Shown here: positions 17,510 to 27,399 of the stretch, in pieces
How positions within the stretch are numbered: position 1 is the first letter of the stretch
How the letters are laid out: the number at the start of each line of letters is the position of its first letter
Assembly (NCBI GenBank): GCA_902521325.1
Contig: CABYRE010000003.1
Location: 26,887 to 90,886, forward strand
DNA from: an uncultured Alphaproteobacteria bacterium
Lineage (GTDB): Bacteria; Pseudomonadota; Alphaproteobacteria; HIMB59; GCA-002718135
Direction: 5' to 3'
DNA length: 64,000 bases
Notes under the pieces: generated by a model
What the model saw: the letters and a program-made list of their open reading frames with translations, nothing else
Told to the model about the DNA's origin: nothing
The model's database searches: none
Made by a program: the position numbers and the translations under genes

Positions 17510-18923
17510 TTATTTCAGCTAATCTAAGTAGATTAGTAGTACCAGCACTTCCAAATGGAACACCAGCAGAAATAACCACATTATCTCCTGGCTTTACTAA
17601 TTTTTTATTTTTTGCAATTGAACATGCAATATTAACCATATCTTGTGCATTTTGAGCATCTTCTTGAGTATGACAGGAGTTTACACCCCAGTATAATTGC
17701 ATTTTTCTTGTAGTATTAATATTTGGAGATAAACCAACAATTTGAACAGGTGCTCTTTCTCTAGCCATTCTAGTTGTTGTTCTTCCACTTACAGAAAATG
17801 TAATTATTGCTTTTGCATCTGATTTTTTTGCAATTGAGTAAGCTGCTAATGTTATTGCATCTGTATTATCAACATCATCAACATTTTCTTGTATAATTCG
17901 TAAATCATAATTGTTTTTATCATTTTCAACATTTTCTATAATTTTATTCATAGTTATAACTACTTCTATTGGATGCGCTCCAACGGCTGACTCGCCAGAT
18001 AACATTACAGCATCTGCTCCGTCGTATATAGCATTAGCAACATCAGATGCTTCAGCTCTCGTTGGAACAAGATTTTCAATCATACTTTCAAGCATTTGTG
18101 TCGCAACAACGACTGGTTTTCCAAAGTGCCTACATCTTTTAATAATATTTTTTTGAACTATCGGAACTTGTTCAGTTGGCATTTCAACACCCAAATCACC
18201 TCTAGCTATCATAATACCATCTGCAGCGTTTATAATATCATCAATATTTTTTACTGCGGAAGGTTTTTCAATTTTTGCCATCACGAGTGCTTTATTATTA
18301 ATTATTTTTTTTAATTTGTGAATATCCTCTGCTTGTTGCACGAAAGAAAGTGCAACCCAATCAACTCCCATATCTAATGCTTTCATAAGATCAGATTTAT
18401 CTTTTTTGGTAAGAGCGTCTATTGGAAGGATAACATCTGGAATATTTACACCTTTGTTATTTGAGATTTCAGCATCATTTAAAACTTCTGTAATTAAACT
18501 ATCTTTTTTTTGTTCAACAACTTGTAACCTTATTCTTCCATCATTTACTAATAAAATAGAATTAGGTGTTAAAAAATCATAAATTTCTTCATGAGGAAAG
18601 TTAACCCTATTATTATTTCCAGGCTCACTTGAAAGATCTAATATAAAACTTTGACCTTTGACTAAATTTTCTTTTGTATTCTTAAATGTACCCACTCTTA
18701 ATTTGGGTCCTTGTAAGTCAGCTAATATGCATGATGCATGATTATGTTTTTCTTCAAGAGATCTAATATTTTCAAAATTTTTTCTATGAGTTTCTAAATC
18801 ACCATGTGAAAAATTTAATCTAAAAACATCACATCCAGCAACAAATAAGTCTTCTATTATTTTTTTATCTGATGATGCAGGTCCTAGCGTAGCTAAAATT
18901 TTAGCTTTTCTGTTACGTTTCAT
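17487..18923 (-). CDS. pyk: Pyruvate kinase
   Basis: 478 residues, standard bacterial length. Catalytic TIM-barrel features include RNRKAKILATLGPAS at the N terminus, RLNFSHG, the B-domain insertion (about 70-165), the active-site lysine in MAKIEKPSAV, the Mg2+/K+ site IMIARGDLGVEMP and the ATQMLESMI motif. The C-terminal domain has the ITFSVSGRTTTRMARERAPV phosphate-site type loop. It makes ATP and pyruvate from phosphoenolpyruvate. With the phosphofructokinase at 28.8-29.9 kb it implies an Embden-Meyerhof route, a trait that varies among marine streamlined alphaproteobacteria. Confidence 0.98.
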   Translation of the reverse strand: MKRNRKAKILATLGPASSDKKIIEDLFVAGCDVFRLNFSHGDLETHRKNFENIRSLEEKHNHASCILADLQGPKLRVGTFKNTKENLVKGQSFILDLSSEPGNNNRVNFPHEEIYDFLTPNSILLVNDGRIRLQVVEQKKDSLITEVLNDAEISNNKGVNIPDVILPIDALTKKDKSDLMKALDMGVDWVALSFVQQAEDIHKLKKIINNKALVMAKIEKPSAVKNIDDIINAADGIMIARGDLGVEMPTEQVPIVQKNIIKRCRHFGKPVVVATQMLESMIENLVPTRAEASDVANAIYDGADAVMLSGESAVGAHPIEVVITMNKIIENVENDKNNYDLRIIQENVDDVDNTDAITLAAYSIAKKSDAKAIITFSVSGRTTTRMARERAPVQIVGLSPNINTTRKMQLYWGVNSCHTQEDAQNAQDMVNIACSIAKNKKLVKPGDNVVISAGVPFGSAGTTNLLRLAEIIANKDLK

Positions 18924-18978
18924 TAATTATTATATATATATAGTACAAAAAAAGATTTATATAATTTATTTACGTAAT

Positions 18979-19269
18979 ATGACCAAAAACTTTGATAGAG
19001 AATTACTTGCTGACGTTGCAGAAAGATTGATTCATCATCTAAAAAATAGAACAGATGTACAAAATATTGATTTAATGAATTTATCAGGTTTTTGCAGAAA
19101 CTGTCTTTCAAAATGGTATGTTAGTGCTGCAGAGAAGAAAAATATTTCTATTTCATACGATGAAGCACGAGAAATGATCTATGGTATGCCATACTCAGAG
19201 TGGAAAACAAAATTTCAAAAAGAAATTACTCCTGAACAAAAAGAAAAATTTGATAAAGGAAAAACTTAA
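18979..19269 (+). CDS. DUF1244 family protein
   Basis: 96 residues, the full family length. The signature is VAERLIHHLKNRTDVQNIDLM followed by LSGFCRNCLSKWYVSAAE, with a Cys-X2-Cys pair, and then the YGMPYSEWKTKFQ motif. DUF1244 proteins are small helical proteins of unknown function common in proteobacteria; the cysteine pair suggests metal or redox chemistry but this is inference. It lies alone between divergent pyk and convergent acyl-CoA ligase, sharing the TTAA stop overlap with the latter. Confidence 0.92.
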   Translation: MTKNFDRELLADVAERLIHHLKNRTDVQNIDLMNLSGFCRNCLSKWYVSAAEKKNISISYDEAREMIYGMPYSEWKTKFQKEITPEQKEKFDKGKT

Positions 19270-21068
19270 TATAATTTTTCTAAGTTTTCTCCATACATTT
19301 CTTTTACTTTAAATCTTCTTACTTTCATGGAAGGGGTCATCATATTGTTTTCAATTGTAAATTCGTGATCAATTAAAATAAACTTTCTTATTTGTTCTAT
19401 ACTAGAAAGGCTTTTATTGACTTTACCTACAACTTCTTTCATTTTTCTATTAAATGAAGAATCTTGAATTATTATATTTAAATCACTCTCAACATTATTT
19501 TCTTTTGCCCATTCTAAAGCTAAATCTTTGTTAGGCACCAGGATTGCAACTAGGTAATTTTTGAAATCTCCATATAACATTGATTGAGTAATTTCAGGTT
19601 CAATATCTAGTTTTGCCTCAATTCTTGAAGGAGAAATATTATCTCCACCAGCATTTACAATAATATCTTTTTTTCTATCCGTAATCTTTAGATAATCTTC
19701 TTCATCAAACTCCCCAATATCACCTGTATGGACCCATCCATCAATTATAGTTTTATTTGTTGACTCGGGATCATTCCAATAACCATTCATAATTAGTTCA
19801 CCACGAGCTAAAATTTCTCCCTCTTCAGAAATCTTTACTTCATTTCCTTGAAGAACTTTTCCAACAGTATCTAATTTTATTTTTTCAGGTGGGTTTGCAG
19901 AAATAACAGGTGCCGTTTCAGTTTGTCCATAACCTTGAAGTAAAGGAAGGCCAAGGGCACTAAGATATAATCCAACTTCAAAATTTAGAGCTGCACCTCC
20001 TGATATCAATGCTCTGAGACTTCCACCAAATCTTTTCTTAACCTTTTTTCTTACTATTCTATCCATTAATCCATTCATAAATCTTTCAAAAAAACTCATG
20101 CGTTCATCAAAATATTTTTTCTTTCCTAGATTTAATGTAATTGCAAAGAACCTTTGACTTAATTTACTTTGGTTTTTAAGTCCTTGTGAAATACGTGTGT
20201 GTAAAGAGTCATAAAATCTTGGAACAGCTGTCATAAAATGTGGAGCAGCTTCAGCCATATTTACTAATAGTTTATCAATACTTTCCGCGTAATAGATCTG
20301 TGCTCCTTGCCCCATTTCTAAGAATTGTAAAGTATGCTCATAGGAATGGGATAATGGTAACCAAGAAAGATATCTAATCTCTTTTTTTAAATCACTAGTA
20401 AGACTTTCAAGTAATTTATCACAAGAAGCACAGTTTCTTAACATAGCTCCATGACTCAACATTACTCCTTTAGGGTCCCCCCCTGTCCCAGATGTATATA
20501 TAATACATGCCGTATCTTTTCTGTTAAAATTTTTTGACAACTCTTCTATTTTATTAGAAGCTTTACTATTTTCTAAATTATCATTTATAATTTTATTATA
20601 AGATATTATATTTACAACTTCTGAATAAGTTTCATTGTCATCATTAAATTTAATTACGTTTTGACAGTGAGAATTTTTTTCGATTGCAGGTATAGCTTTC
20701 TTCATTAATTCATGTGAAGATACAATGGCGCATCTAGCCCCAGAATGTTTAATTATATATTCATAATCATTTGTTGTACTTGTGGTGTAAGCAGGTACAG
20801 ATATTCCTCCAATAGACATTATTGCTAAATCACTAATTTGCCACTCAGGTCTATTTTCGGATAAAATTAATACTCTATCACCCTCTAAAATTCCTAGATC
20901 TTTTAAATATGTTGCCAAACTTTCAACCTGCTCCTTTACTTGTAGCCAACTTAAAGAAACATATTTATCATTTTCTTTTTTCCACAAATAAGGTTGATCT
21001 TTCAGATCATTTGATTGATAATAAAAAACACTAGGTATGTTATTAAATTCATCAAAATTAACAATCAT
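19266..21068 (-). CDS. Long-chain acyl-CoA synthetase (AMP-forming)
   Basis: 600 residues. ANL-superfamily motifs occur in order: the P-loop ACIIYTSGTGGDPKGVMLSHG near residue 187, LSWLPLSHSYEH, the YGQTETAPVIS motif (A5) near 380, WVHTGDIGEFDEEDYLKITDRKKD (A7/A8), and NAGGDNISPSRIE. The length and LPLSHSYE place it with FACL-type ligases that load free fatty acids onto CoA, as in FadD15-like proteins. A strong Shine-Dalgarno AGGGAGGA lies 8 bp before the ATG, which is unusual among the weak ribosome sites in this window and suggests high expression. Confidence 0.93.
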   Translation of the reverse strand: MIVNFDEFNNIPSVFYYQSNDLKDQPYLWKKENDKYVSLSWLQVKEQVESLATYLKDLGILEGDRVLILSENRPEWQISDLAIMSIGGISVPAYTTSTTNDYEYIIKHSGARCAIVSSHELMKKAIPAIEKNSHCQNVIKFNDDNETYSEVVNIISYNKIINDNLENSKASNKIEELSKNFNRKDTACIIYTSGTGGDPKGVMLSHGAMLRNCASCDKLLESLTSDLKKEIRYLSWLPLSHSYEHTLQFLEMGQGAQIYYAESIDKLLVNMAEAAPHFMTAVPRFYDSLHTRISQGLKNQSKLSQRFFAITLNLGKKKYFDERMSFFERFMNGLMDRIVRKKVKKRFGGSLRALISGGAALNFEVGLYLSALGLPLLQGYGQTETAPVISANPPEKIKLDTVGKVLQGNEVKISEEGEILARGELIMNGYWNDPESTNKTIIDGWVHTGDIGEFDEEDYLKITDRKKDIIVNAGGDNISPSRIEAKLDIEPEITQSMLYGDFKNYLVAILVPNKDLALEWAKENNVESDLNIIIQDSSFNRKMKEVVGKVNKSLSSIEQIRKFILIDHEFTIENNMMTPSMKVRRFKVKEMYGENLEKLY

Positions 21069-21076
21069 ACTTTTAA

Positions 21077-21122
21077 TCCTCCCTACAAAGCCCTGAGAAT
21101 AGACCTATATCGAAATAGTCAA
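21077..21122 (-). promoter_or_regulatory. Promoter and strong ribosome binding site of the acyl-CoA ligase gene
   Basis: Reading the minus strand from 21122, TTGACT (21122-21117) is followed after 15 bp by TATTCT (21101-21096), a short-spaced but recognisable sigma-70 pair. The Shine-Dalgarno AGGGAGGA occupies 21084-21077, 8 bp from the ATG at 21068. The ribosome site is clear; the promoter is tentative. Confidence 0.4.
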
Positions 21123-21124
21123 AT

Positions 21125-22921
21125 ATGAAACAAAAAAATTATCAAAATTTAACAAAAAATACGCTTGGAAAACTGCCAGTTTGGAACCTCAAAGATTTAT
21201 ACGAATCTCCAAAATCGAAGAATCTAAATAATGATTTAAATCAATTGAGCAGAATTACAAAAAAATTTGAAAAAAAATACACATTTAAAATTACTAAGCT
21301 TACTTCTAGTCAACTCTTAAAAGCAATCATTGAATTAGAAAACATTGATATAAAAATTGATAAAATTATGTCATATGCACATCTCTTAGTTGCAGAGGAT
21401 GGTAATAATGAAAAGAATAAAATTTTTTACCAACAAATGCAGGAACAAATTTCCAATATAGCTTCATCAATAGTTTTCTTTAGTCTTGAATTAAATGAAG
21501 TTTCGGATGCAAAATTAAATAAAATCTATGCTGATAAGAAATTAGAACCTTATAAAAACTGGATTAAAAATATACGAAAATTTAAGCCATATCAATTAGA
21601 TGTTAAAACAGAAAAATTACTTCAAGAAAAAAGTATTACTTCTAGATCAGCTTGGGTAAGATTATTTGATGATACAATTGCGTCACTTAAATTTCCATTT
21701 AAAGGTAAAAATTTATCTAGTGCTGAAATTTTTAATTTTCTTTCAGATAAAAAAGAATCAAATCGAAAAAAATCTGCAGAGGTTGTATCTGGTGTTTTAA
21801 AAGACAATATTAGTTTGTTTACATCCATTACCAATAATCTTGCTAAAGATAAATCAATCAATGACAAATGGAGAGGATTACCAAGCCCAGTCAGCTCAAG
21901 AAATTTGTCTAATGTAGTTGAAGATGAAGTTGTAGAGGCATTGACTGATACAATAAAAGAAAATTATCCAAAAATTGCTCATCGCTATTATAAAATAAAA
22001 GCCAAATGGTTTAAAAAGAAATCATTGATGTATTGGGATAGAAATGCTCCTCTTCCCTTCCAATCACAAAGTGTATATTCCTGGAAAGATGCAAAAAGAA
22101 TTGTAAGTGATGCTTATTCAAATTTTGATAAGAGAGCAGGAGATATTGTAAATAAATTTTTTGATAATTCATGGATTCATGCTCCTGTTATTGCAGGAAA
22201 ATCTCCTGGAGCATTTGCTGCCTCTACTGTTCCTTCAGCTCACCCATTTATACTTGTTAATTATCAGGGTAAAGCAAGAGATATTGCAACACTTGCTCAT
22301 GAACTAGGTCATGGAATTCATCAGTATTTAGCGGGACGAAAACAAACTTATTTTAATTCTTCAACACCTCTAACTCTTGCTGAAACAGCAAGTGTTTTTG
22401 GTGAGATGTTAACATTTAAATCTCTTCTTTCTATGACTACGAAAGAAAATGAGCGTAAAGGACTTTTAGCAAATAAAGTTGAAGATATGCTTAATACTGT
22501 AGTACGACAAATTGCTTTTTTTGAATTTGAAAAGTGCATACATGACCAAAGAAAAATTAAAGAATTAAGTGTTAATGAGATTTGTAAAATTTGGATTGAT
22601 GTACAAAAGCAAAGCTTAGGACCTTCAATAAAATTTAATGATGATTATAAATATTTTTGGAGCTACATACCTCATTTCATTCATTCACCATTTTACGTTT
22701 ATGCTTACGCCTTTGGAGATTGTCTTGTAAATTCTCTTTTTAATGTATACGAAAGTAGACTTCCTAAATTTGAAGACAAATACATTACTTTGTTAGAGAG
22801 TGGTGGTAGTGATACATATGATAAACTCTTGAAACCTTTTGGATTAAATCCGAAGAAAAAAGATTTCTGGCAAAAGGGAGTTAATGTTATTGAGAGTCTC
22901 ATTGACCAATTGGAAGAATAA
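21125..22921 (+). CDS. pepF: M3 family oligoendopeptidase F
   Basis: 598 residues, typical of the M3B PepF/clan. The zinc site LAHELGHGIHQYLAG has HELGH at 392-396, and the third ligand lies in the following TLAETASVFGEML helix. The N terminus is helical, as expected for the lid domain. PepF hydrolyses cytosolic peptides of about 7-17 residues, so it may process peptides imported by ABC systems such as the one at the left edge. It is followed after 5 bp by the UbiB-type kinase gene, probably on the same transcript. Confidence 0.95.
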   Translation: MKQKNYQNLTKNTLGKLPVWNLKDLYESPKSKNLNNDLNQLSRITKKFEKKYTFKITKLTSSQLLKAIIELENIDIKIDKIMSYAHLLVAEDGNNEKNKIFYQQMQEQISNIASSIVFFSLELNEVSDAKLNKIYADKKLEPYKNWIKNIRKFKPYQLDVKTEKLLQEKSITSRSAWVRLFDDTIASLKFPFKGKNLSSAEIFNFLSDKKESNRKKSAEVVSGVLKDNISLFTSITNNLAKDKSINDKWRGLPSPVSSRNLSNVVEDEVVEALTDTIKENYPKIAHRYYKIKAKWFKKKSLMYWDRNAPLPFQSQSVYSWKDAKRIVSDAYSNFDKRAGDIVNKFFDNSWIHAPVIAGKSPGAFAASTVPSAHPFILVNYQGKARDIATLAHELGHGIHQYLAGRKQTYFNSSTPLTLAETASVFGEMLTFKSLLSMTTKENERKGLLANKVEDMLNTVVRQIAFFEFEKCIHDQRKIKELSVNEICKIWIDVQKQSLGPSIKFNDDYKYFWSYIPHFIHSPFYVYAYAFGDCLVNSLFNVYESRLPKFEDKYITLLESGGSDTYDKLLKPFGLNPKKKDFWQKGVNVIESLIDQLEE

Positions 22922-22926
22922 AACTG

Positions 22927-24270
22927 ATGAAAGATAAAGAAGCAAAATCTTTAACAAAACAACTTACTAGATATGCAAAAGTTGGTGGTGTAGTTGGAAA
23001 ATTAGCTACAAAGCTTGCAAGTCAAAGATATTTAGGGGTTAAGTTAGACAAAGAAAAACATGCCTCTGAAATTAGAGCCGCTCTTGGAAGTATTAAGGGA
23101 CCATTAATGAAAGTGGCACAATTATCGGCAACAATACCTGATCTACTTCCTGATGAATATGCACAAGAACTTATGCATTTACAATCAAATGCTCCTCCTA
23201 TGGGATGGTTGTTTGTTAAAAGAAGAATGGCAGCAGAATTAAAACAGGATTGGCAAAAAAATTTTATAGAGTTTGATAAAGAAGCGACAAGAGCAGCTTC
23301 ACTTGGGCAAGTTCATAAAGCTAAAGTAAAAAATGATGAAATAGTAGCTTGTAAACTTCAATATCCTGATATGACCTCAGCGGTAAGCGCAGATCTCTCG
23401 CAATTAAAAATGATTTTTTCAATTTATCAGTCGTATAATAAAGCAATTAAAACTGATGAAGTATATAAAGAGATTACTGACAGATTAAAAGAAGAACTAG
23501 ATTATGAAAGAGAAAAAAAATTAATGTCAGTATTTAGAAATATTTTTTCAAACATAAATTTTGTTCACGTACCAAAAACCTATGACAAATTATCTACAAA
23601 AAGACTGCTAACCATGAGTTGGCTTGATGGAGAGCCTATTTTAAATTTTAAAAAGTCTTCTAAAGAAATAAGAAATACATTAGCATCAAATATGTATAAA
23701 GCATGGTATAAACCATTTTTTGAATATGGTGTTCTTCATGGAGATCCACATTTAGGAAATTATTCTGTTCAAAAAAAAGATCTTAGCATTAATATTTATG
23801 ATTTCGGATGTATGAGAATATTTAATGGTAATTTCATTCAGGGAGTAATAGATTTATACTTTGCTCTTCAAGAAAAAGATAATTCAAAAGCAGTTCATGC
23901 CTATGAACAGTGGGGATTTACAGACATAACTAAAGAAAAATTAAAAGTATTAAATAAATGGGCAGGATTTTTATATTCACCCCTAATGGAAGATAAAGTT
24001 CAGAAAATACAAGAAAGTGATAGTGGCATTTATGGTGCACAAATTGCATCTGAAGTTCATCAAGAGCTAAAAAAATTAGGTGGTGTTAAACCTCCAAAAG
24101 AATTTGTCTTCATGGATAGAGCAGCAGTAGGACTAGGCTCAGTATTTATGCATTTAAAAGCTGAAGTTAATTGGTATAGAATATTCCATGAACTCATTGA
24201 GGACTTTAACTCAAAAAAATTAATGGAAAACCAACAAAAAGCTTTAAAATTAGCAAACCTATCAATATAA
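22927..24270 (+). CDS. ABC1/UbiB (ADCK) family atypical kinase
   Basis: 447 residues. Family motifs in order: a KxGQ-type element written MKVAQLSATIPDLLP (KVAQ, Ala for Gly), AASLGQVHKAKV (the Ala-rich nucleotide loop), the invariant Lys in ACKLQYPDM, EELDYEREKK, HGDPHLGNY (catalytic loop) and YDFGCMR (metal loop). These ATPase-like kinases support ubiquinone biosynthesis or membrane lipid transport. The subgroup with PPMGWLFVKRRM is common in alphaproteobacteria and distinct from the UbiB beside ubiE. It precedes the transhydrogenase operon by 6 bp. Confidence 0.9.
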   Translation: MKDKEAKSLTKQLTRYAKVGGVVGKLATKLASQRYLGVKLDKEKHASEIRAALGSIKGPLMKVAQLSATIPDLLPDEYAQELMHLQSNAPPMGWLFVKRRMAAELKQDWQKNFIEFDKEATRAASLGQVHKAKVKNDEIVACKLQYPDMTSAVSADLSQLKMIFSIYQSYNKAIKTDEVYKEITDRLKEELDYEREKKLMSVFRNIFSNINFVHVPKTYDKLSTKRLLTMSWLDGEPILNFKKSSKEIRNTLASNMYKAWYKPFFEYGVLHGDPHLGNYSVQKKDLSINIYDFGCMRIFNGNFIQGVIDLYFALQEKDNSKAVHAYEQWGFTDITKEKLKVLNKWAGFLYSPLMEDKVQKIQESDSGIYGAQIASEVHQELKKLGGVKPPKEFVFMDRAAVGLGSVFMHLKAEVNWYRIFHELIEDFNSKKLMENQQKALKLANLSI

Positions 24271-24276
24271 GAACCC

Positions 24277-25398
24277 ATGCTCTTATCCGCTATTAAAGAA
24301 AATGATAACAATGAGACAAGAGTCTCCATTTCACCTGAATCTGTAAAGCTTTTTTCTAGACTAGGTTTTGAAGTTATAATTGAAAATGGAGCTGGAGAAA
24401 CATCAGGATATCAAAACTCAAATTATGAAGAAGCTGGAGCAAAAATTGTAACTAGATTAGAATGTTTAAAAGCCGATGTTTGTTTGTGTGTTAGAATGCC
24501 AAGTACTGATGATATAAATAACTTAAAAAGTAATTCATTACTTGTAGGAATTTTAAATCCATATGAAAATAAATCCGAATTTTCTAATCTAAATAAAAAC
24601 AAAATTTCATCATGTTGTATGGAGTTAATACCAAGAATAAGTAGAGCACAAAGTATGGATGTTTTATCATCCCAAGCCAATTTAGCTGGTTATAGAAGTG
24701 TAATTGATGCAGCAGAGCAATTTGGAAAAGCTTTTCCAATGATGATGACTGCAGCTGGAAGAGTAAACCCAGCTAAAGTTATGATACTTGGTGTAGGAGT
24801 TGCAGGTTTACAAGCTATAGCAACAGCAAAAAGACTTGGGGCAGTAGTGTCCGCCACTGATGTAAGAGCAGCAACTAAGGAACAAGTCGAAAGTCTTGGT
24901 GGTAAATTCATAATGGTTGAAGATGATGAAGCTCAAAATGCTGAAACTGCAGGTGGTTATGCAAAGGAAATGAGTGATGATTATAAGAAAAAACAAGCTC
25001 AATTGATAGCAGAAACAGTTTCAAAACAAGATATTGTAATTTGTACAGCTCTTATTCCTGGAAAAAAAGCTCCAGTTTTAATCACAGAAGAAATGGTTAC
25101 TTCAATGATACCTGGCTCAGTAGTAATTGATTTGGCTGTGGAAGCTGGTGGTAACTGCCCTTTAAGTAAAATGAATGAAATAGTATTACATAACGGAGTA
25201 AAAATCGTTGGTTATGGAAATGTTCCTGGAAGAGTGGCCAAAGATGCATCCGCATTGTATGCTAAAAATATTTTTAACTTCTTAAGTTTATTAATAGATA
25301 AAGAAAATAAAAAAATAAATTTTGATTTTGACGATGAAATAATTAATTCTGTTTTGCTAACGCATAAGGGGAATGTAAGATTGGAGCAATTTAACTAA
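24277..25398 (+). CDS. pntAA: NAD(P) transhydrogenase alpha subunit, part 1 (domain I)
   Basis: 373 residues forming the soluble NAD(H)-binding domain I. The N-terminal domain resembles alanine dehydrogenase (AIKENDNNETRVSISPESVK), and the Rossmann core contains VMILGVGVAGLQAIATAKRL with the ADVRAATKEQVESLG-like sequence (here TDVRAATKEQVESLG) after it. LIPGKKAPVLITEEMV and VIDLAVEAGGNCPLS complete the domain. In alphaproteobacteria the alpha subunit is split in two genes, as here. The complex uses the proton gradient to reduce NADP+ with NADH. Confidence 0.97.
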   Translation: MLLSAIKENDNNETRVSISPESVKLFSRLGFEVIIENGAGETSGYQNSNYEEAGAKIVTRLECLKADVCLCVRMPSTDDINNLKSNSLLVGILNPYENKSEFSNLNKNKISSCCMELIPRISRAQSMDVLSSQANLAGYRSVIDAAEQFGKAFPMMMTAAGRVNPAKVMILGVGVAGLQAIATAKRLGAVVSATDVRAATKEQVESLGGKFIMVEDDEAQNAETAGGYAKEMSDDYKKKQAQLIAETVSKQDIVICTALIPGKKAPVLITEEMVTSMIPGSVVIDLAVEAGGNCPLSKMNEIVLHNGVKIVGYGNVPGRVAKDASALYAKNIFNFLSLLIDKENKKINFDFDDEIINSVLLTHKGNVRLEQFN

Positions 25399-25399
25399 T

Positions 25400-25717
25400 A
25401 TGGAAGCACATTCTTCAGAAGTTTTTGTTATTGGACTAACAGTATTTTTCTTAGCTTGTATTATTGGTTATTATGTAGTTTGGTCAGTTACTCCCGCTTT
25501 ACATAGTCCATTGATGGGTGTGACAAATGCAATATCAAGTGTAATCATAGTTGGGGCAATATTGGCAGCTGGTTCTCAAGGTTTTGATACATCAAAAATT
25601 TTTGGATTAATCGGTGTTGTGTTAGCTTCAGTTAATATTTTTGGAGGCTTCTTAGTAACATATCGAATGCTCTCTATGTTTAAGAAAAAAACAAAAAAAA
25701 CAAAGGAAAAAGAATAA
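25400..25717 (+). CDS. pntAB: NAD(P) transhydrogenase alpha subunit, part 2 (membrane)
   Basis: 105 residues with three hydrophobic helices, corresponding to the membrane part of the PntA chain. VVWSVTPALHSPLMGVTNAISSVIIVGA is the invariant helix and loop of the proton channel region. A lysine-rich tail ends the protein. The stop TAA overlaps the pntB ATG by one base (TAATG), and only one base separates it from pntAA. Confidence 0.97.
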   Translation: MEAHSSEVFVIGLTVFFLACIIGYYVVWSVTPALHSPLMGVTNAISSVIIVGAILAAGSQGFDTSKIFGLIGVVLASVNIFGGFLVTYRMLSMFKKKTKKTKEKE

Positions 25718-27111
25718 TGTCTGCTAACATGGTTGCGATATTATATTTAATTTCTGCATTATTATTTATCTTTGCTTTAAGAGGTTTATCTCATCCTGAG
25801 TCTTCAAGAATGGGTAACATATTTGGTGTTATTGGAATGATTATAGCGGTGTTTACAACGCTAATGTTCAAATCAGTTCTTAGTTATTATGAAATTGGAG
25901 CTGCGATACTTATTGGAGGTGCTATAGGTTCATTTATTGCGCTCAGAATTGAGATGACAGCATTACCTCAGTTGGTAGCAGCTTTTCATAGCCTAGTAGG
26001 TTTAGCAGCTGTATTTGTTGCTGCTGCTGCATTCTATGATCCTGTAGCTTTTAATATTGGAAAAGTTGGATCAATTAAAACCGCTAGTTTAGTTGAAATG
26101 AGTATCGGAACGTTAATTGGTGCAATCACTTTCTCTGGTTCGGTTTTAGCTTTTGGAAAATTACAAGGAACCATTTCAGGAAAGCCTATAGTGTTTAAGT
26201 TTCAGCACCTTATAAATGCAATAATTTTTCTACTAATTATTTTCTTAATTGTTTTATTTGTAATTAATCAATCTCCAACAATCTTTTGGACAATAGTTAT
26301 CATTTCAATATTGTTAGGATTTCTTGTGGTAATTCCTATTGGTGGAGCTGACATGCCAGTTGTCGTTTCTATGTTAAACTCCTATTCAGGCTGGGCAGCT
26401 TGTGGAATAGGATTTACCTTAAGCAATAATCTCTTAATTATAACTGGAGCCCTTGTTGGAGCATCTGGAGCAATACTAAGTTATATAATGAGTAAAGGGA
26501 TGAATAGATCTATTATTAATGTTGTTCTAGGAGGTTTTGGTGGCGAGCAAGACACTAGTGCTAGTAAGGATAACTCAGATAAAATTGTTAAACAAGGTAA
26601 TGCAGAGGATGCGGCGTATATAATGAAAAATGCAGACTCTGTAATTATTGTACCAGGTTATGGAATGGCTGTGGCGCAAGCTCAACACGCTTTAAGAGAA
26701 ATGGGTGATATATTAAAAAAAGAAGGAATAGAGGTAAGATATGCAATACACCCAGTTGCAGGAAGAATGCCAGGTCATATGAATGTTTTACTAGCTGAAG
26801 CTAATGTTCCTTATGAAGAAGTTTTAGAACTAGATGAAATTAATCATGACTTTCCAATGACAGAGGTTTCTTTTGTTATTGGGGCAAATGATGTAACAAA
26901 TCCCGCTGCAAAAACAGATGAGTCTTCTCCTATTTTCGGTATGCCTATTTTAGATGTAGAAAAATCACAAAGCGTTTTATTTGTAAAACGTTCAATGGCA
27001 ACTGGTTATTCAGGCGTTGATAATGAGTTATTCTATAGAGATAACACAACTATGCTATTTGGAGATGCAAAAAAAATGTGTGAGGATATTGTAAAAAGTC
27101 TTTCAGCTTAA
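25717..27111 (+). CDS. pntB: NAD(P) transhydrogenase beta subunit
   Basis: 464 residues. The N-terminal membrane domain has about nine helices ([15 protein letters not shown] and [20 protein letters not shown] are hallmark segments). The C-terminal domain III binds NADP(H): [51 protein letters not shown] and [14 protein letters not shown]. With pntAA and pntAB it makes a complete proton-translocating transhydrogenase, a main NADPH source in such organisms. Its end shares TTAA with the rpsU stop. Confidence 0.98.
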   Translation: MSANMVAILYLISALLFIFALRGLSHPESSRMGNIFGVIGMIIAVFTTLMFKSVLSYYEIGAAILIGGAIGSFIALRIEMTALPQLVAAFHSLVGLAAVFVAAAAFYDPVAFNIGKVGSIKTASLVEMSIGTLIGAITFSGSVLAFGKLQGTISGKPIVFKFQHLINAIIFLLIIFLIVLFVINQSPTIFWTIVIISILLGFLVVIPIGGADMPVVVSMLNSYSGWAACGIGFTLSNNLLIITGALVGASGAILSYIMSKGMNRSIINVVLGGFGGEQDTSASKDNSDKIVKQGNAEDAAYIMKNADSVIIVPGYGMAVAQAQHALREMGDILKKEGIEVRYAIHPVAGRMPGHMNVLLAEANVPYEEVLELDEINHDFPMTEVSFVIGANDVTNPAAKTDESSPIFGMPILDVEKSQSVLFVKRSMATGYSGVDNELFYRDNTTMLFGDAKKMCEDIVKSLSA

Positions 27112-27305
27112 TCGTTATTTCTTTTTGCAGATTTTCTAGCTCTTCTAATATTTTCCTCTTTTTCTCTAGCGCGTTTTAAACAAGGTTTTTCATAGTGTTT
27201 ACGAAGTTTCATTTCTTTATATAAACCTTCACGCTGCATTTTCTTTTTTAGCGTTCTAATTGCTTGTTCAACATTATTATCTTTTACGTTTACAAAAAGT
27301 GTCAT
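27108..27305 (-). CDS. rpsU: 30S ribosomal protein bS21
   Basis: 65 residues, highly basic. [46 protein letters not shown] is the bS21 pattern, including the conserved YEKPxxKR. bS21 sits on the 30S platform near the anti-Shine-Dalgarno end of 16S rRNA. In many alphaproteobacteria rpsU lies next to a COQ9-family gene, and that gene is two positions away here. It faces def across a 94-bp divergent spacer. Confidence 0.97.
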   Translation of the reverse strand: MTLFVNVKDNNVEQAIRTLKKKMQREGLYKEMKLRKHYEKPCLKRAREKEENIRRARKSAKRNND

Positions 27306-27399
27306 TAGTTCGGGCTAGTAACATAAAGTCATATTATTTGCAAACGGATATATTGAATTAATCTATTGGTATATTAAAAAAAATACTTATATTTATTAT

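Noticed and set aside
18923..19111. Minus-strand frame overlapping the DUF1244 gene
   Set aside because: It is opposite a clear DUF1244 coding region and its residue pattern is that of an AT-rich chance frame.
19261..19288. AAAACTTA...TAAGTTTT inverted repeat at the DUF1244/acyl-CoA ligase junction as a bidirectional terminator
   Set aside because: The stem is nearly all A-T with a 12-base loop and no following T tract, so it is expected by chance in such DNA.
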